Shown here: in pieces, positions 1-8,363 of the stretch
Layout: every line of letters starts with the position of its first letter
Numbering within the stretch: the stretch's first letter is position 1
Assembly: GCF_905220705.1 (NCBI RefSeq)
Contig: NZ_CAJNAT010000005.1
Coordinates: forward strand, 62,001 to 126,000
Reading direction: 5' to 3'
Length of the DNA: 64,000 nt
Source of the DNA: Paraburkholderia domus
GTDB taxonomy: Bacteria; Pseudomonadota; Gammaproteobacteria; Burkholderiales; Burkholderiaceae
Notes under the pieces: generated by a model
Database searches by the model: none
Told to the model about the DNA's origin: nothing
The model's input: only the letters and a program-made list of their open reading frames with translations
Position numbers and translations under genes: made by a program

Positions 1-1613
1 CGCAACTCAAGCAGAAGACCGCCGACATTCAGGCGATGTTGCAGAACATGCAGCAAGGTATTTTGACGGTAGTCGACGGCGCCGTGATCCACTCGGAGTA
101 CTCGGCGTATCTGGAAGACATCTTCGAAACGAAAGACATCGCCGGTCGCGATCTGATGGATCTGGTGTTCTCGGATACCGATCTCGGCTCGGACGTACTC
201 TCGCAAGTCGATGCAGCCGCGCATGCGTGCCTCGGCGAAGACTGCATCAACTTCGCGTTCAATCAGCATCTGCTGGTCGGCGAGATTTCGAAGCGCATGC
301 CCGATGGCCGCGTGAAAATTCTCGACCTCAGCTGGTCGGCGATTACCGACGAAAACGACGTCATTCTGCGTTTGATGCTGTGTGTGCGCGACGTCACCGA
401 ACTCCGGAAGCTCGCGGCGGAAGCCAGCGAACAGCGCCGCCGTCTCGACATGATCGGCGAGATTCTCGCGGTCAGCGAAGAGAAGTTCCATCACTTCATC
501 GAAAGCTCCGCGGGTTTTGTCAGCGAGAACGAACGGATCATCCGCAAGCATTCGGAAGCGGACCATGCAGCAATCGCCGAGCTGTTCCGCAACATGCACA
601 CCATCAAGGGCAATGCGCGGACCTATAACCTCGCGCATCTGACCAACGTCGTCCACGAAACCGAGCAGAGCTATCACGAACTGCGCCAACCGGACGCTGA
701 CCGCTCGTGGGATCAGGACCACCTGATGCAGGAGCTGACACGCGTGCGCGAGGCGATCGAGAGCTACGCCAGGATCAACGAACAGAGCCTCGGCCGCAAG
801 GCCAAAGCCGGAGCGAACAACGCCGGTAACGCTAGCCGCTACGTGATGGTTGAGAAGGACCAGATTCAGCAGACCCTGAGCATGCTGGATAAGACCAACG
901 CCGGCGAACTCCACGAATTGCAGTCGATGCGCGATGCGATGCGCCAAACCTTGCGCGCCTTGGGCAGCGAAAGCGTGCACGATGCGCTGTCCGGCGTGCT
1001 GGACTCGCTGCCTTCGCTCGCGCAGGAATTGGGCAAGCCGGCGCCGACCGTGCGCATCGACGACAACGGCTACCGTCTGCGTGGCCAGGCGGGCGGCACG
1101 CTGAACAACGTGTTCATGCATCTGTTGCGCAATTCGATGGACCACGGTATCGAGACCGCCGAGGCCCGTAGCGCGCACGGCAAGGCACCGGCCGGCACGA
1201 TCGATATTGAGGTTGGCGTTGACAACCACGCGCTGCAGATCACGCTCAGCGACGACGGGCGTGGCCTCGCGCTCGAACGGATCCGCGGCATTGCCGTTGA
1301 GCGCGGCTGGATCGGCAGCGACGAACAACTGAGCGATGAAGCCATTGCCGAATTCATTTTCCGGCCGGGCTTCTCCACCGCAGCAACGGTCACAGAAGTG
1401 TCGGGCCGTGGTGTCGGCATGGACGCCGTGCGCGACTTCCTCAAACGCGAGAACGGCCGCATCGAACTGCGCTTCACCGACGATCACAAGGGCGCATCGT
1501 TCCGTCGGTTCCAGACGATCGTCTGCCTGCCGGATAACGTCGCCGTCGATACGCTCGGTGTGGAAGCGCGTGGTGACGCTGGCGAACTTCAACTCGACGC
1601 GATGGCGGATTGA
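1..1613 (+). CDS. CheA-like hybrid Hpt/histidine kinase (5' end outside window)
   Basis: The reading frame is open to the first base of the window, so the N-terminus is missing; the ATG at 36 is internal. Counting from that ATG, residues ~10-125 look like a PAS-type sensory domain. An Hpt domain follows with the phosphorylatable His near residue 188 in MHTIKGNART. A GHKL ATPase domain then shows an N-box (LLRNSMDHGIE), a G1 box (DDGRG) and a G2 box (GRGVGMD). No CheW-like P5 domain follows, so this is CheA-like rather than a true CheA. It probably autophosphorylates and passes phosphate to the CheY at 3976. It heads a five-gene run of MCP-like, two CheX-like and CheY proteins on the same strand. 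Family assignment is firm; the input signal is unknown. Confidence 0.85.
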   Translation, partial: QLKQKTADIQAMLQNMQQGILTVVDGAVIHSEYSAYLEDIFETKDIAGRDLMDLVFSDTDLGSDVLSQVDAAAHACLGEDCINFAFNQHLLVGEISKRMPDGRVKILDLSWSAITDENDVILRLMLCVRDVTELRKLAAEASEQRRRLDMIGEILAVSEEKFHHFIESSAGFVSENERIIRKHSEADHAAIAELFRNMHTIKGNARTYNLAHLTNVVHETEQSYHELRQPDADRSWDQDHLMQELTRVREAIESYARINEQSLGRKAKAGANNAGNASRYVMVEKDQIQQTLSMLDKTNAGELHELQSMRDAMRQTLRALGSESVHDALSGVLDSLPSLAQELGKPAPTVRIDDNGYRLRGQAGGTLNNVFMHLLRNSMDHGIETAEARSAHGKAPAGTIDIEVGVDNHALQITLSDDGRGLALERIRGIAVERGWIGSDEQLSDEAIAEFIFRPGFSTAATVTEVSGRGVGMDAVRDFLKRENGRIELRFTDDHKGASFRRFQTIVCLPDNVAVDTLGVEARGDAGELQLDAMAD

Positions 1614-1668
1614 ACGTTGATCGAACGCTGATTGACGCGTTTCGCGACGGACTTCGGAAGGATAGGTT

Positions 1669-2403
1669 GTGATTCAACAGTACGTATTGGCGGCGATGGC
1701 TGGCAGCGCGGTGACCGCGCTGCTGGCATTTGTCGCGCACAAATTGCAGAGCACGAGGCTGACGGCACGTCTTTCCGCCGAAGCGGATGCCCGGATCAAG
1801 GCGTTGTCGGCGGAGCAGGCGGACCACGGCGAAGCGATCCGCGAACGCGAACAGGCCGCGCAGGAGATGGAAGCGTTGGCCGCACAGTTGCGCGAGGAGC
1901 TGATGCAGCAATCGGCCAGCGTCGAAGAGCTGCGCGCAACGTTGAAAGCAGCGACTGACGACAAAGACCAATGGGCCCATCAGGCGCAACAGATCGCCGG
2001 CGAAGCCGCGCGTCTGAAGAGCCTCGGCGCAACATTCGAGCGTTGGCACGAGCAGATGATCTCGCTGATGACGCAGAACCACGACATGCACTCGAAGAAC
2101 CAAGAGCTGTCGTCGATCGTGCGGCATGTGGTGATCGTCTCCCTGAACGCGTCGATCGAAGCCGCTCGTGCGGGGCCGGCGGGACGCGGCTTCGCGGTGG
2201 TGGCGAGCGAGGTCCGGGCACTCGCCGCGCGGTCAGAGGAATTGTCGAAAAGCTATCGCGACAGCCTGCACCGCAACGATCTGACCACCACCTCCACGTT
2301 CCAGGACATCCAGGCGGGCGGCAAGATGATCGCGGCGTCGCTCTCCAGCGTCGAATCGCTTGCCAACCAGTTTCACTCGAAGCTGCGCCAGGTGCCGATG
2401 TGA
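1669..2403 (+). CDS. short MCP-like signalling protein, one membrane segment
   Basis: A 244-aa protein starting at GTG 1669, chosen for the AAGGATAGG ribosome site just upstream. Residues ~4-25 form a membrane helix. A long coiled-coil region follows, then a compact version of the methyl-accepting chemotaxis signalling tip (SLNASIEAARAGPAGRGFAVVASEVRALA). There is no periplasmic ligand domain and no second membrane helix, so it cannot be a classical transmembrane receptor. It may be a scaffold that brings the upstream CheA-like kinase to the membrane. Its stop codon overlaps the GTG start of the next gene, indicating translational coupling. Role in this operon is inference. Confidence 0.82.
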   Translation: MIQQYVLAAMAGSAVTALLAFVAHKLQSTRLTARLSAEADARIKALSAEQADHGEAIREREQAAQEMEALAAQLREELMQQSASVEELRATLKAATDDKDQWAHQAQQIAGEAARLKSLGATFERWHEQMISLMTQNHDMHSKNQELSSIVRHVVIVSLNASIEAARAGPAGRGFAVVASEVRALAARSEELSKSYRDSLHRNDLTTTSTFQDIQAGGKMIAASLSSVESLANQFHSKLRQVPM

Positions 2404-2939
2404 TCACGGGCAACGCGAAGGACAGCTTCGAACGCATTTTCCGCAAGGCGGCGCAGGCACGTTTGCCGCTGGATTCCGGCGATACGTGCGAAATCACACC
2501 GCTTGCCGACGCTGGCACGGGCGCAACGAAGGACACCCAGGTGGTCGTGCTGACCATCTCGTCGATCGTGTTCAGACTGCTGCTAATCCTTCACTTCGAC
2601 GAGAACGACAGCACCCGGAACTACTACCTGAAAGAGGCCGACGAGCGGCAGTTTCAGGAAGTTTTTCTGGAAGTCTGCAATCTGTGCTGCGGCGCGATGA
2701 ATCAGGAATTGCTGCATTATTTCCCTGACCTCGGCATGTCGACGCCTTATGTATTGAGCGCGCGTTGCCTGGGGCATCTGCCGGAATTGAAGCCAGGTTT
2801 TCTGTCGTCGTATTCAATCGTGCTTAACGGTTCCGTGCAGCTTGCCGCGACGGTATGCGTGTGCGCGCATGCGCCGATCGACTTCGTGGCGGACACGAGC
2901 GCAATCGAAGAAAGCAGCGGTGAGCTTGAGTTGTTTTGA
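2400..2939 (+). CDS. CheX/CheC-like phosphatase-fold protein
   Basis: A 179-aa protein starting at GTG 2400, which overlaps the preceding stop. Residues 91-94 are EVCN followed by a helix ending in NQELL, matching the E-x-x-N phosphatase signature of the CheC/CheX/FliY family, which dephosphorylates CheY-P. The rest is alpha/beta with no membrane segment. A second protein with the same motif follows, so the operon holds two such modules for one CheY. The motif is a short match; the fold assignment is likely but not proven. The C-terminal end GELELF resembles the ending of the next protein (GELDLF), suggesting the two arose by duplication. Confidence 0.65.
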   Translation: MITGNAKDSFERIFRKAAQARLPLDSGDTCEITPLADAGTGATKDTQVVVLTISSIVFRLLLILHFDENDSTRNYYLKEADERQFQEVFLEVCNLCCGAMNQELLHYFPDLGMSTPYVLSARCLGHLPELKPGFLSSYSIVLNGSVQLAATVCVCAHAPIDFVADTSAIEESSGELELF

Positions 2940-2983
2940 GTGTTGACAATGATGTCGATATCCGTAGTGAGCAGGAACGCGAA

Positions 2984-3955
2984 ATGAACATGAACAAACC
3001 GGTCAGCAAGGTGCTGGTGCTGGACGACTGCCCGGTGCATAAGGAAGCGCTGAAGCGCTTCTGCGACGAGAACAATCTGGTCGGCGTGAAAGTCGGCAAG
3101 AACCGCTTGCAGTCGGTGCTGCGCTCGAACATCGATCTGGGCGCGGTTCTGTTCGCTGAAAGCTACGGCGGCTCGGCCGAAGCGAGCGCCGAGATCGCGA
3201 TCAGGATCAATGCAGTGCGCCCTGAGTTGCCGATCATCATGCGGCGAGAGGCCGATCCGGGCTTGGACGGTTTGCCGGAGAGCTTGCGCCGGGTGGTCTG
3301 CGCGGCCTACGTCGCGCGCGATATGGCGCCTTTGCGCCAGGTGATCGACGAATATATCTTCAGTCTGGATTACCCGAACGCGTTGGTGCGTGGTATTGCC
3401 GACATGACGCAGGCGATTCTCGGCGACGTGTTCAAGGATTTGACCATCACGTCCGACACGCCTTATATCGTGCGCGACCGGATCATCTTCGGCGAGGTGT
3501 TCAGCCTGATTCCGCTGGAGAGCGCGTGGTGCCGTGGCTACATGATGATGCAGGCGGAAGAGACGCCGATTCTCGAACTGCTCGATCGCTACCGGATGAT
3601 CGACAACGCAGAAGATGGCGAAGCGAACTTCCGCGATCTGAATAGCGTGCTCGGCGAAGTGACGAATCTGATCTGGGGTTCGTTCAAGAACCGCTATGTC
3701 GGCGATGCGGACGCCTGGCTGCGCAGCCAGGTGCAAGTGCCGCTGCTGGTGAATCACAAGCACAAGTACATCTCGTTCGGCAGCGGCAATCCGCAACTGT
3801 GTTTCATGTATTCGCTGACGGACCCGCAGTCGGGCCGTTCGGTCAAGCTGCATCAACGTTTTGTGTTCAGCCTGAGTTGGTCGCCCGAGGACTTCAAGGA
3901 AGTCACGGACGATGTCGGCGCGATGGTCGAAGCGGGCGAACTGGATCTGTTCTGA
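2984..3955 (+). CDS. degenerate receiver fused to CheX-like phosphatase domain
   Basis: A 323-aa protein. ATG 2984 is chosen because AGGAA lies 6 bases upstream; a TTG at 2936 overlapping the previous stop would add 16 residues. Residues 8-120 resemble a response-regulator receiver: acidic pair D14-D15 is present, but the position of the phospho-acceptor Asp appears to be Glu59 (VLFAES), so it may not be phosphorylated. Residues ~135-320 form a CheX-like domain with the E-x-x-N signature EVTN at 225-228 (LGEVTNLIWGSFKN). The protein may set the lifetime of phospho-CheY made by the kinase at the window start. The domain match is by eye; function is inferred from the motif and neighbours. Confidence 0.68.
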   Translation: MNMNKPVSKVLVLDDCPVHKEALKRFCDENNLVGVKVGKNRLQSVLRSNIDLGAVLFAESYGGSAEASAEIAIRINAVRPELPIIMRREADPGLDGLPESLRRVVCAAYVARDMAPLRQVIDEYIFSLDYPNALVRGIADMTQAILGDVFKDLTITSDTPYIVRDRIIFGEVFSLIPLESAWCRGYMMMQAEETPILELLDRYRMIDNAEDGEANFRDLNSVLGEVTNLIWGSFKNRYVGDADAWLRSQVQVPLLVNHKHKYISFGSGNPQLCFMYSLTDPQSGRSVKLHQRFVFSLSWSPEDFKEVTDDVGAMVEAGELDLF

Positions 3956-3975
3956 GTGTTGTCATAGGAAAAAAC

Positions 3976-4341
3976 ATGTCGAAAATTCTGGTGGTGGATG
4001 ACTCGAGCACGGTGCGCGACGAAGTGGCCGGTTTTCTGAAGAAGAACGGTCTGGACGTCGACACGGCGGTGGACGGCAAGGATGGCCTCGCCAAACTGAA
4101 GGCCAGCCCCGGCATCAAGCTGGTGATCAGCGACGTCAACATGCCGAATATGGACGGCCTGACGATGGTCGAAAAGATTCGCGGCGAACTCGCGAACACG
4201 ACCGTCAACGTCATCATGCTGACGACCGAGAGCAGCCCGGCGATGAAAGAGCGCGGCAAAGCGGCCGGCGTGAAAGGCTGGATCGTCAAGCCGTTCAAGG
4301 GCGACGCGGTGCTCGAAACGTTCCGTAAGCTGGCGAGCTAG
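3976..4341 (+). CDS. cheY: CheY-like single-domain response regulator
   Basis: A 121-aa stand-alone receiver domain. It carries the acidic pair D8-D9, the phospho-acceptor D53 (LVISDVNMPNMDG), the switch Thr in MLTTE near 83 and the conserved Lys105 in VKPFKG. ATG 3976 has AGGAA a few bases upstream. No output domain is attached, as in CheY, so it acts by binding a partner. It is the last gene of the chemotaxis-like operon and the only protein there with an intact phospho-acceptor, making it the likely target of both the CheA-like kinase and the CheX-like phosphatases. Whether it acts on the flagellar motor or another target cannot be told from here. Confidence 0.9.
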   Translation: MSKILVVDDSSTVRDEVAGFLKKNGLDVDTAVDGKDGLAKLKASPGIKLVISDVNMPNMDGLTMVEKIRGELANTTVNVIMLTTESSPAMKERGKAAGVKGWIVKPFKGDAVLETFRKLAS

Positions 4342-4366
4342 ACGCTGCACGCGCGGCGAGCCGGCC

Positions 4367-4388
4367 AAAGGTGAGGGTTTTCGGGAGC
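4367..4388 (+). repeat. 22-bp interspersed repeat, copy 1
   Basis: Matches the consensus AAAGGTGAG-N2-TTTTCGGGAGC seen eight times in the window, always on the plus strand. This copy lies just behind the cheY-like gene. The repeat is not palindromic and no protein frame explains it. Confidence 0.8.
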
Positions 4389-4582
4389 CCGCGCGCCGGT
4401 GATTTGCAAAGCATGATTCGCTATAACGGCGACGGTTGAAACACGCTAGTCTCCCAGTGAAAGTGAACGACTGGGATGACACGTGATGGCCGCGAAAACT
4501 TCAAAAAGCGCTGGCGCGGCAACCGCGGATGCCGCCATGGTCACGCACGTCCCGGCTCAACAGGCATAGGGCGGCGTCGGAC

Positions 4583-5410
4583 ATGTGCCAATTGCTCGCC
4601 CTCAACTGCGCCGAACCCACTGACGTCAGTTTCTCGCTGACGGGCTTTGCCGCACGCGGTGGCCTCACCGACCATCACGTCGACGGCTGGGGCGTGGCGT
4701 TCTACGAAGACCGTGCGTGCCGCGTGTTCGTCGACGAAAAACCCGCGTATCAGTCGCCGGTGGCGGAGTTTCTGAAGAGCTACCCGATCAAGTCGCGCAA
4801 TGTCGTCGCACATATTCGCAAGGCGACTCAAGGCGGCGCGCGCGTGGAGAACTGCCACCCGTTCATGCGCGAGTTGCGCGGCCAGCAATGGGTGTTCGCG
4901 CATAACGGCGACCTGCAACCGCTTGGTGAATCGGAGCAAGGTCCGTATGCGGCGGTCGGCACGACCGATAGCGAGGCGGCGTTCTGCTTCATCATGAATC
5001 GCCTCTACGCGCATTTCGCCGCTCACACGAACAGCAACGCGGACGACATCGACGCCGCGTTCGACGTCATCGAGCAGGCGACGCGCACGTTGACTCCGTA
5101 TGGCATTTTCAATTTCGTGCTCTCGAATGGCAAAGCGCAATTCGCGTATTGCTCAACGCGTCTGTCGTACGTGATACGTCACTGGCCGTTTTCGCGCGCA
5201 CGTCTTGTGGATGGCGATCTGACGGTGGATTTCGCTGAGCGTGGCACGCCGGCCGATCGCACGGCGGTGATCGCCACCACGCCGCTCACCGATGAAGTGT
5301 GGACCGCCTGCAAGCCTGGCGATCTGCTGATGTTCCGCAGCGGCGCGCTGTTGCGGCGCGCGCATGTACCCGTTCCCGCCGAAGTTCTCGCGACGGCGAT
5401 TACGGCGTGA
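4583..5410 (+). CDS. class II glutamine amidotransferase (YafJ-like)
   Basis: A 275-aa protein. The start is ATG 4583 because the family needs Cys immediately after the initiator Met: the sequence begins MCQLLALN, giving Cys2 as the N-terminal nucleophile that releases ammonia from glutamine. Other class II marks are GWGVAFY, the HIRKAT segment, and the NCHPF / FAHNGDL block. No synthase domain is attached, as in E. coli YafJ and related stand-alone amidotransferases, so the ammonia acceptor is unknown. It is a single transcription unit with the 22-bp repeat on both sides (4367 and 5532). Confidence 0.85.
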   Translation: MCQLLALNCAEPTDVSFSLTGFAARGGLTDHHVDGWGVAFYEDRACRVFVDEKPAYQSPVAEFLKSYPIKSRNVVAHIRKATQGGARVENCHPFMRELRGQQWVFAHNGDLQPLGESEQGPYAAVGTTDSEAAFCFIMNRLYAHFAAHTNSNADDIDAAFDVIEQATRTLTPYGIFNFVLSNGKAQFAYCSTRLSYVIRHWPFSRARLVDGDLTVDFAERGTPADRTAVIATTPLTDEVWTACKPGDLLMFRSGALLRRAHVPVPAEVLATAITA

Positions 5411-5531
5411 ATTCAGGGACTAACAGCCAGGAAGTGGCGGTCGTGGGGATTCGTCATAAGTTTTGATTGGCTGCACGAACGAGCCGGCTGCCTTGACGGC
5501 GGCCGGTCTGCCGAATGCATTCAAAAAGCTC

Positions 5532-5553
5532 AAAGGTGAGAACATTCGGGAGC
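5532..5553 (+). repeat. 22-bp interspersed repeat, copy 2
   Basis: AAAGGTGAG, then AACATTCGGGAGC; one variation in the T-run compared with the consensus. Confidence 0.75.
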
Positions 5554-5725
5554 CGACGGCAATCGGCGACACGTGAGCTCATACACATCACTCCGCCTCA
5601 CCATCCAGCAATTCCGACGACAACTCCCGCAAGCATTCGCCGAACAGATCCGCAGCCGGCGCGGAGCGTAAGCGCCTGACACACACCGCCTCTTACCTGG
5701 GTATGCAGATTACTCGATCCTCTCC

Positions 5726-5747
5726 AAAGGTGAGGGTTTGCGGGAGT
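5726..5747 (+). repeat. 22-bp interspersed repeat, copy 3
   Basis: AAAGGTGAG, then GGTTTGCGGGAGT; two differences from the consensus in the 3' half. Confidence 0.75.
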
Positions 5748-5808
5748 CGTCCGTTCGAGACCATCGGTGCGCCGCCCAGCATGCCTTTGCGGCCTGCCCC
5801 CAAACTCG

Positions 5809-5830
5809 AAAGGTGAGCGTTTTCGGGAGC
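5809..5830 (+). repeat. 22-bp interspersed repeat, copy 4
   Basis: AAAGGTGAG, then CGTTTTCGGGAGC; matches the consensus exactly and sits 65 bases before copy 5. Confidence 0.8.
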
Positions 5831-5873
5831 AATCCGATGGGCACTTCACGCCGAACCCCATCCGCTCTGTACC

Positions 5874-5895
5874 AAAGGTGAGACTTTTCGGGAGC
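5874..5895 (+). repeat. 22-bp interspersed repeat, copy 5
   Basis: AAAGGTGAG, then ACTTTTCGGGAGC; exact consensus. It lies just ahead of the OmpR-type fragment. Confidence 0.8.
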
Positions 5896-5929
5896 AGGTG
5901 CGCGCGTCGTACGGAGACGCTGCGAGCGA

Positions 5930-6189
5930 TCCCTTATCACGTAATCTTCGTCAATCACGCGATGACCGTGCTCACACGCGTGCAACTCAACGAGAAATTA
6001 CGTGGCAATAGCGTGCTGCATCAGGGGCGCAGCCTCGACGTATCGATCTGGCGGCTGCGGCGGCTGATCGAGATCGATCCTTCCGAGCCGCGCTATGTGC
6101 AGACGGTGTGGGGACGAGGCTATGTGTTCGTGCCGCACGGCGAGATTGGAGCGGCCGAGCGCGGCGCAATGGTCGCGCCCGGCGTGTGA
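5930..6189 (+). pseudogene. fragment of OmpR/PhoB-type response regulator (wHTH end only)
   Basis: The translation VFVNHAMTVLTRVQLNEKLR, then a Leu/Arg-rich helix (VSIWRLRRLIEIDP), then YVQTVWGRGYVFVP, is the last ~65 residues of an OmpR/PhoB winged-helix domain: the recognition helix and the C-terminal hairpin with the family GRGY motif. The receiver domain and the first half of the winged helix are missing, and a 22-bp repeat lies directly upstream at 5874. It cannot be a working regulator; it is the 3' remnant of one. The minus-strand SDR gene begins beyond another repeat copy at 6208. Confidence 0.7.
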
Positions 6190-6207
6190 GTATCGGCGCA
6201 TCTGCCG

Positions 6208-6229
6208 AAAGGTGAGGTTTTACGGGAGC
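6208..6229 (+). repeat. 22-bp interspersed repeat, copy 6
   Basis: AAAGGTGAG, then GTTTTACGGGAGC; near-consensus. It separates the OmpR fragment from the 3' end of the minus-strand SDR gene. Confidence 0.75.
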
Positions 6230-6243
6230 GTGACGCTCGCGAG

Positions 6244-7002
6244 TCAGGCCTGCTTCGCGACCTCGCGAATATCGGCCACCGGCGTTTGCCCGAATGCATC
6301 GCTGAAGGCATAGTCGAGCAACTGGGTGGCGCATTGCTCGGGTGTCGAAAGCTGGCCGTTGCGCTTGAGGTCTTCGAATTTTTCGCGCATCGGAAACTGC
6401 TCGGTGCCGCTGCTGCGAATTTCCGCCTGCATATTCGTATCGATAACACCCGGCGCCAGACTGCAAATTCGCAGCGCACGATTCGCGTCGAGTGCAACGG
6501 CGCGTGCGTGATGATCGAGCGCGGCTTTGGTCGCGCAGTAGATGCTCCAGCCGGGATACGCATTGCGCGCCGCGCCGCTGGAGATATGCACGATGCGCCG
6601 ATCGGTCGCTTCGACGCTGGCTGCGGCGAGCGCGCTCGCCAGCATCAGCGGCGTGGCCACGTTCAGACTCACGGCGGTCGCGATGTCCGTGGCGTCCTGG
6701 CCTTCGATCGGACCGATCGGCTGAACCATGCCCGCGTTGTTGATCAGCAGTACGCTCTGCGCGCCGCTGACGAAGCCGCGCAGTGCATCGGTTGCAACCC
6801 ACTGCGCGACGCGTGTCGGATCGGCAAGTTCGAGTTCGATTTCTTCGAGCAGCGCCGGGAAACGCTCTTTAAGCGTGGCGTGACGCGAGCGGGACAATCC
6901 CAGTACCGCGATGCCACGCGTCAGCAGTTGTTCAGCAAGGGATGCGCCGAGCCCACGAGTGTGGCCGGTCACGATCGCGCGAATCGGAGAAGAGGTGGAC
7001 AT
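6244..7002 (-). CDS. short-chain dehydrogenase/reductase
   Basis: A 252-aa classical SDR. The Rossmann nucleotide site is TGHTRGLG (Gly13, Gly17, Gly19), followed by the structural NNAG (88-91). Ser141/142 and Tyr155-x3-Lys159 (YCATK) form the catalytic site. The pattern with GHTRGLG and AYPGWSIYCATKAAL is closest in style to the sepiapterin-reductase/benzil-reductase branch, so a small carbonyl substrate with NADPH is plausible, but the substrate cannot be told. No operon partner: upstream lies a 156-base gap before the convergent end of the GlxA-type regulator gene. Confidence 0.88.
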   Translation of the reverse strand: MSTSSPIRAIVTGHTRGLGASLAEQLLTRGIAVLGLSRSRHATLKERFPALLEEIELELADPTRVAQWVATDALRGFVSGAQSVLLINNAGMVQPIGPIEGQDATDIATAVSLNVATPLMLASALAAASVEATDRRIVHISSGAARNAYPGWSIYCATKAALDHHARAVALDANRALRICSLAPGVIDTNMQAEIRSSGTEQFPMREKFEDLKRNGQLSTPEQCATQLLDYAFSDAFGQTPVADIREVAKQA

Positions 7003-7158
7003 GTCGTTCCTTGTGATCGTTGGCTTGAGAAGACGGTCATTTTCTCACGCTATGTTTGCTGCTTGCAGCGGCGCCGTTTTTCAAGCCGCGTTCTAATCGC
7101 TCTCATGCAATAGCTTATACCGCTGCTACGCGCACTTCATATCCTCTGCATGTCGCCT

Positions 7159-8121
7159 TCACGCGGAACGAAAGCGCTCGCGATATTGCATCGGCGTTAC
7201 GCCGATTCGCTTCGCGAAGACAATGCGCATCCGGTCCGCGGTGCCGAAGCCGCAGTCGTAGGCAATCGCCTTGAGCGCTGCATCGCTGCTTTCGAGCAAC
7301 TTGCGCGCGGCATCTACACGTGCGCGCTCGACGAATTCGTGCGGCGTCACCTTGGTCTCCTGCACGAACACGCGCGCAAAATTCCGTGCGCTCATTCCCG
7401 CGACGTCCGCCAGTTGTTTGACCGTGAAGCTCTCGTGAATCCGCTCCATGACGTGCGCCTGAACCTTGGCGACCGGTGAGGTCTCATCAGCTGGAGCGGT
7501 GAGATAAGGACTGAACTGCGACTGCCCGCCTTGCCGCTGCGCAAACACCACCAACCGCTTGGCAACGGCGAGCGCCGTGTGCGGCCCATGGTCCTCAGCG
7601 ACTAAAGCCAGCGACAGATCGATACCTGCCGTCACGCCCGCCGACGTGACCAGGTTGCCGTCGCGCAGATAGATTCGGTCGAAATCGACACGTGCTTGCG
7701 GAAATTGCTCGGCGAGTTGGGCCGCGTGCTGCCAATGCGTCGTGACATTGTGCGCGTCGAGCAGCCCGGCATGGCCGAGCGCGAACGCGCCGGTGCAGAT
7801 CGAGCCATAACGCTCGCATTGCGTAGCGACTCGCGACAACCATTCCAGCAAACGTGTATCGGGCGCGGCGCCCTCGGGTAGCGCGGGGCCGCCTGCAACC
7901 AACGCTAGGTCAAACGTGCGGTGCGAGTGGTCGAAAGTGGCATCGGCCATGAGCGTCATGCCGTTGGACGCACGCAGCGGACCTGGCTGCGCGCTGAGCA
8001 GCGTGACCTCATAGCGATCCTGCGGCGCGAGGAACCGATTGGCCTCGGAGAACACATCGACCGGACCGGCGACGTCGAGCGCCTGCACGCCAGGAAAGAT
8101 TGCGATCGCGACGGTAGGCAT
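7159..8121 (-). CDS. GlxA-family transcriptional regulator (DJ-1/PfpI + AraC HTH)
   Basis: A 320-aa protein. Start ATG at 8121 is chosen because AAAGGAAG precedes it and MPTVAIAIFPGVQALDVAGP is the usual N-terminus of the family; the frame stays open further upstream. Residues ~3-180 form a DJ-1/PfpI-like domain with Cys109 (ICTGAF) and His129 in the ligand pocket. Residues ~220-315 are an AraC-type double HTH (KQLADVAGMSARNFARVF and AIAYDCGFGTADRMRIVF). It is divergent from the HD-domain gene at 8364 across a 242-base gap, so that gene is the natural candidate target. Ligand unknown. Confidence 0.88.
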   Translation of the reverse strand: MPTVAIAIFPGVQALDVAGPVDVFSEANRFLAPQDRYEVTLLSAQPGPLRASNGMTLMADATFDHSHRTFDLALVAGGPALPEGAAPDTRLLEWLSRVATQCERYGSICTGAFALGHAGLLDAHNVTTHWQHAAQLAEQFPQARVDFDRIYLRDGNLVTSAGVTAGIDLSLALVAEDHGPHTALAVAKRLVVFAQRQGGQSQFSPYLTAPADETSPVAKVQAHVMERIHESFTVKQLADVAGMSARNFARVFVQETKVTPHEFVERARVDAARKLLESSDAALKAIAYDCGFGTADRMRIVFAKRIGVTPMQYRERFRSA

Positions 8122-8363
8122 CGAGTGACTTCCTTTGACGATGGACGGAATCCGCAACTTGCGGCAGTCAACGCGGTGCGTTTGGCAGTGTTCAACGGCC
8201 CGCGGCGATTGCCCGTGACGGCGCGCTGACCAATACTGAACTTCATCGGACGCGCTGCCTGAACGGTCAGAATAAAAGCATCGCGGACCAGCATACCAAA
8301 CGCGCGATCGACTCACAAAGACCGCGTGTCCGGTTCATTCAAGTCTTTCATGGAGCACTTCAC

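Larger units (their letters stand above)
5411..6243. other. decayed intergenic stretch with repeats
   Basis: No intact gene is visible. The stretch holds five copies of the 22-bp repeat (5532, 5726, 5809, 5874, 6208) separated by unrelated segments of about 43 to 313 bases, and a 5'-truncated OmpR-type DNA-binding domain at 5930-6189. On the minus strand near 5590-5670 a short reading (APAADLFGECLRELSSELL then stop) could be the C-terminal tail of a lost LysR-type gene; this is weak. Confidence 0.55.

Noticed and set aside
5532..6229. CRISPR array
   Set aside because: Repeats of ~22 bp are present but intervals range from 43 to 313 bases, the repeat is degenerate and no cas gene is near.
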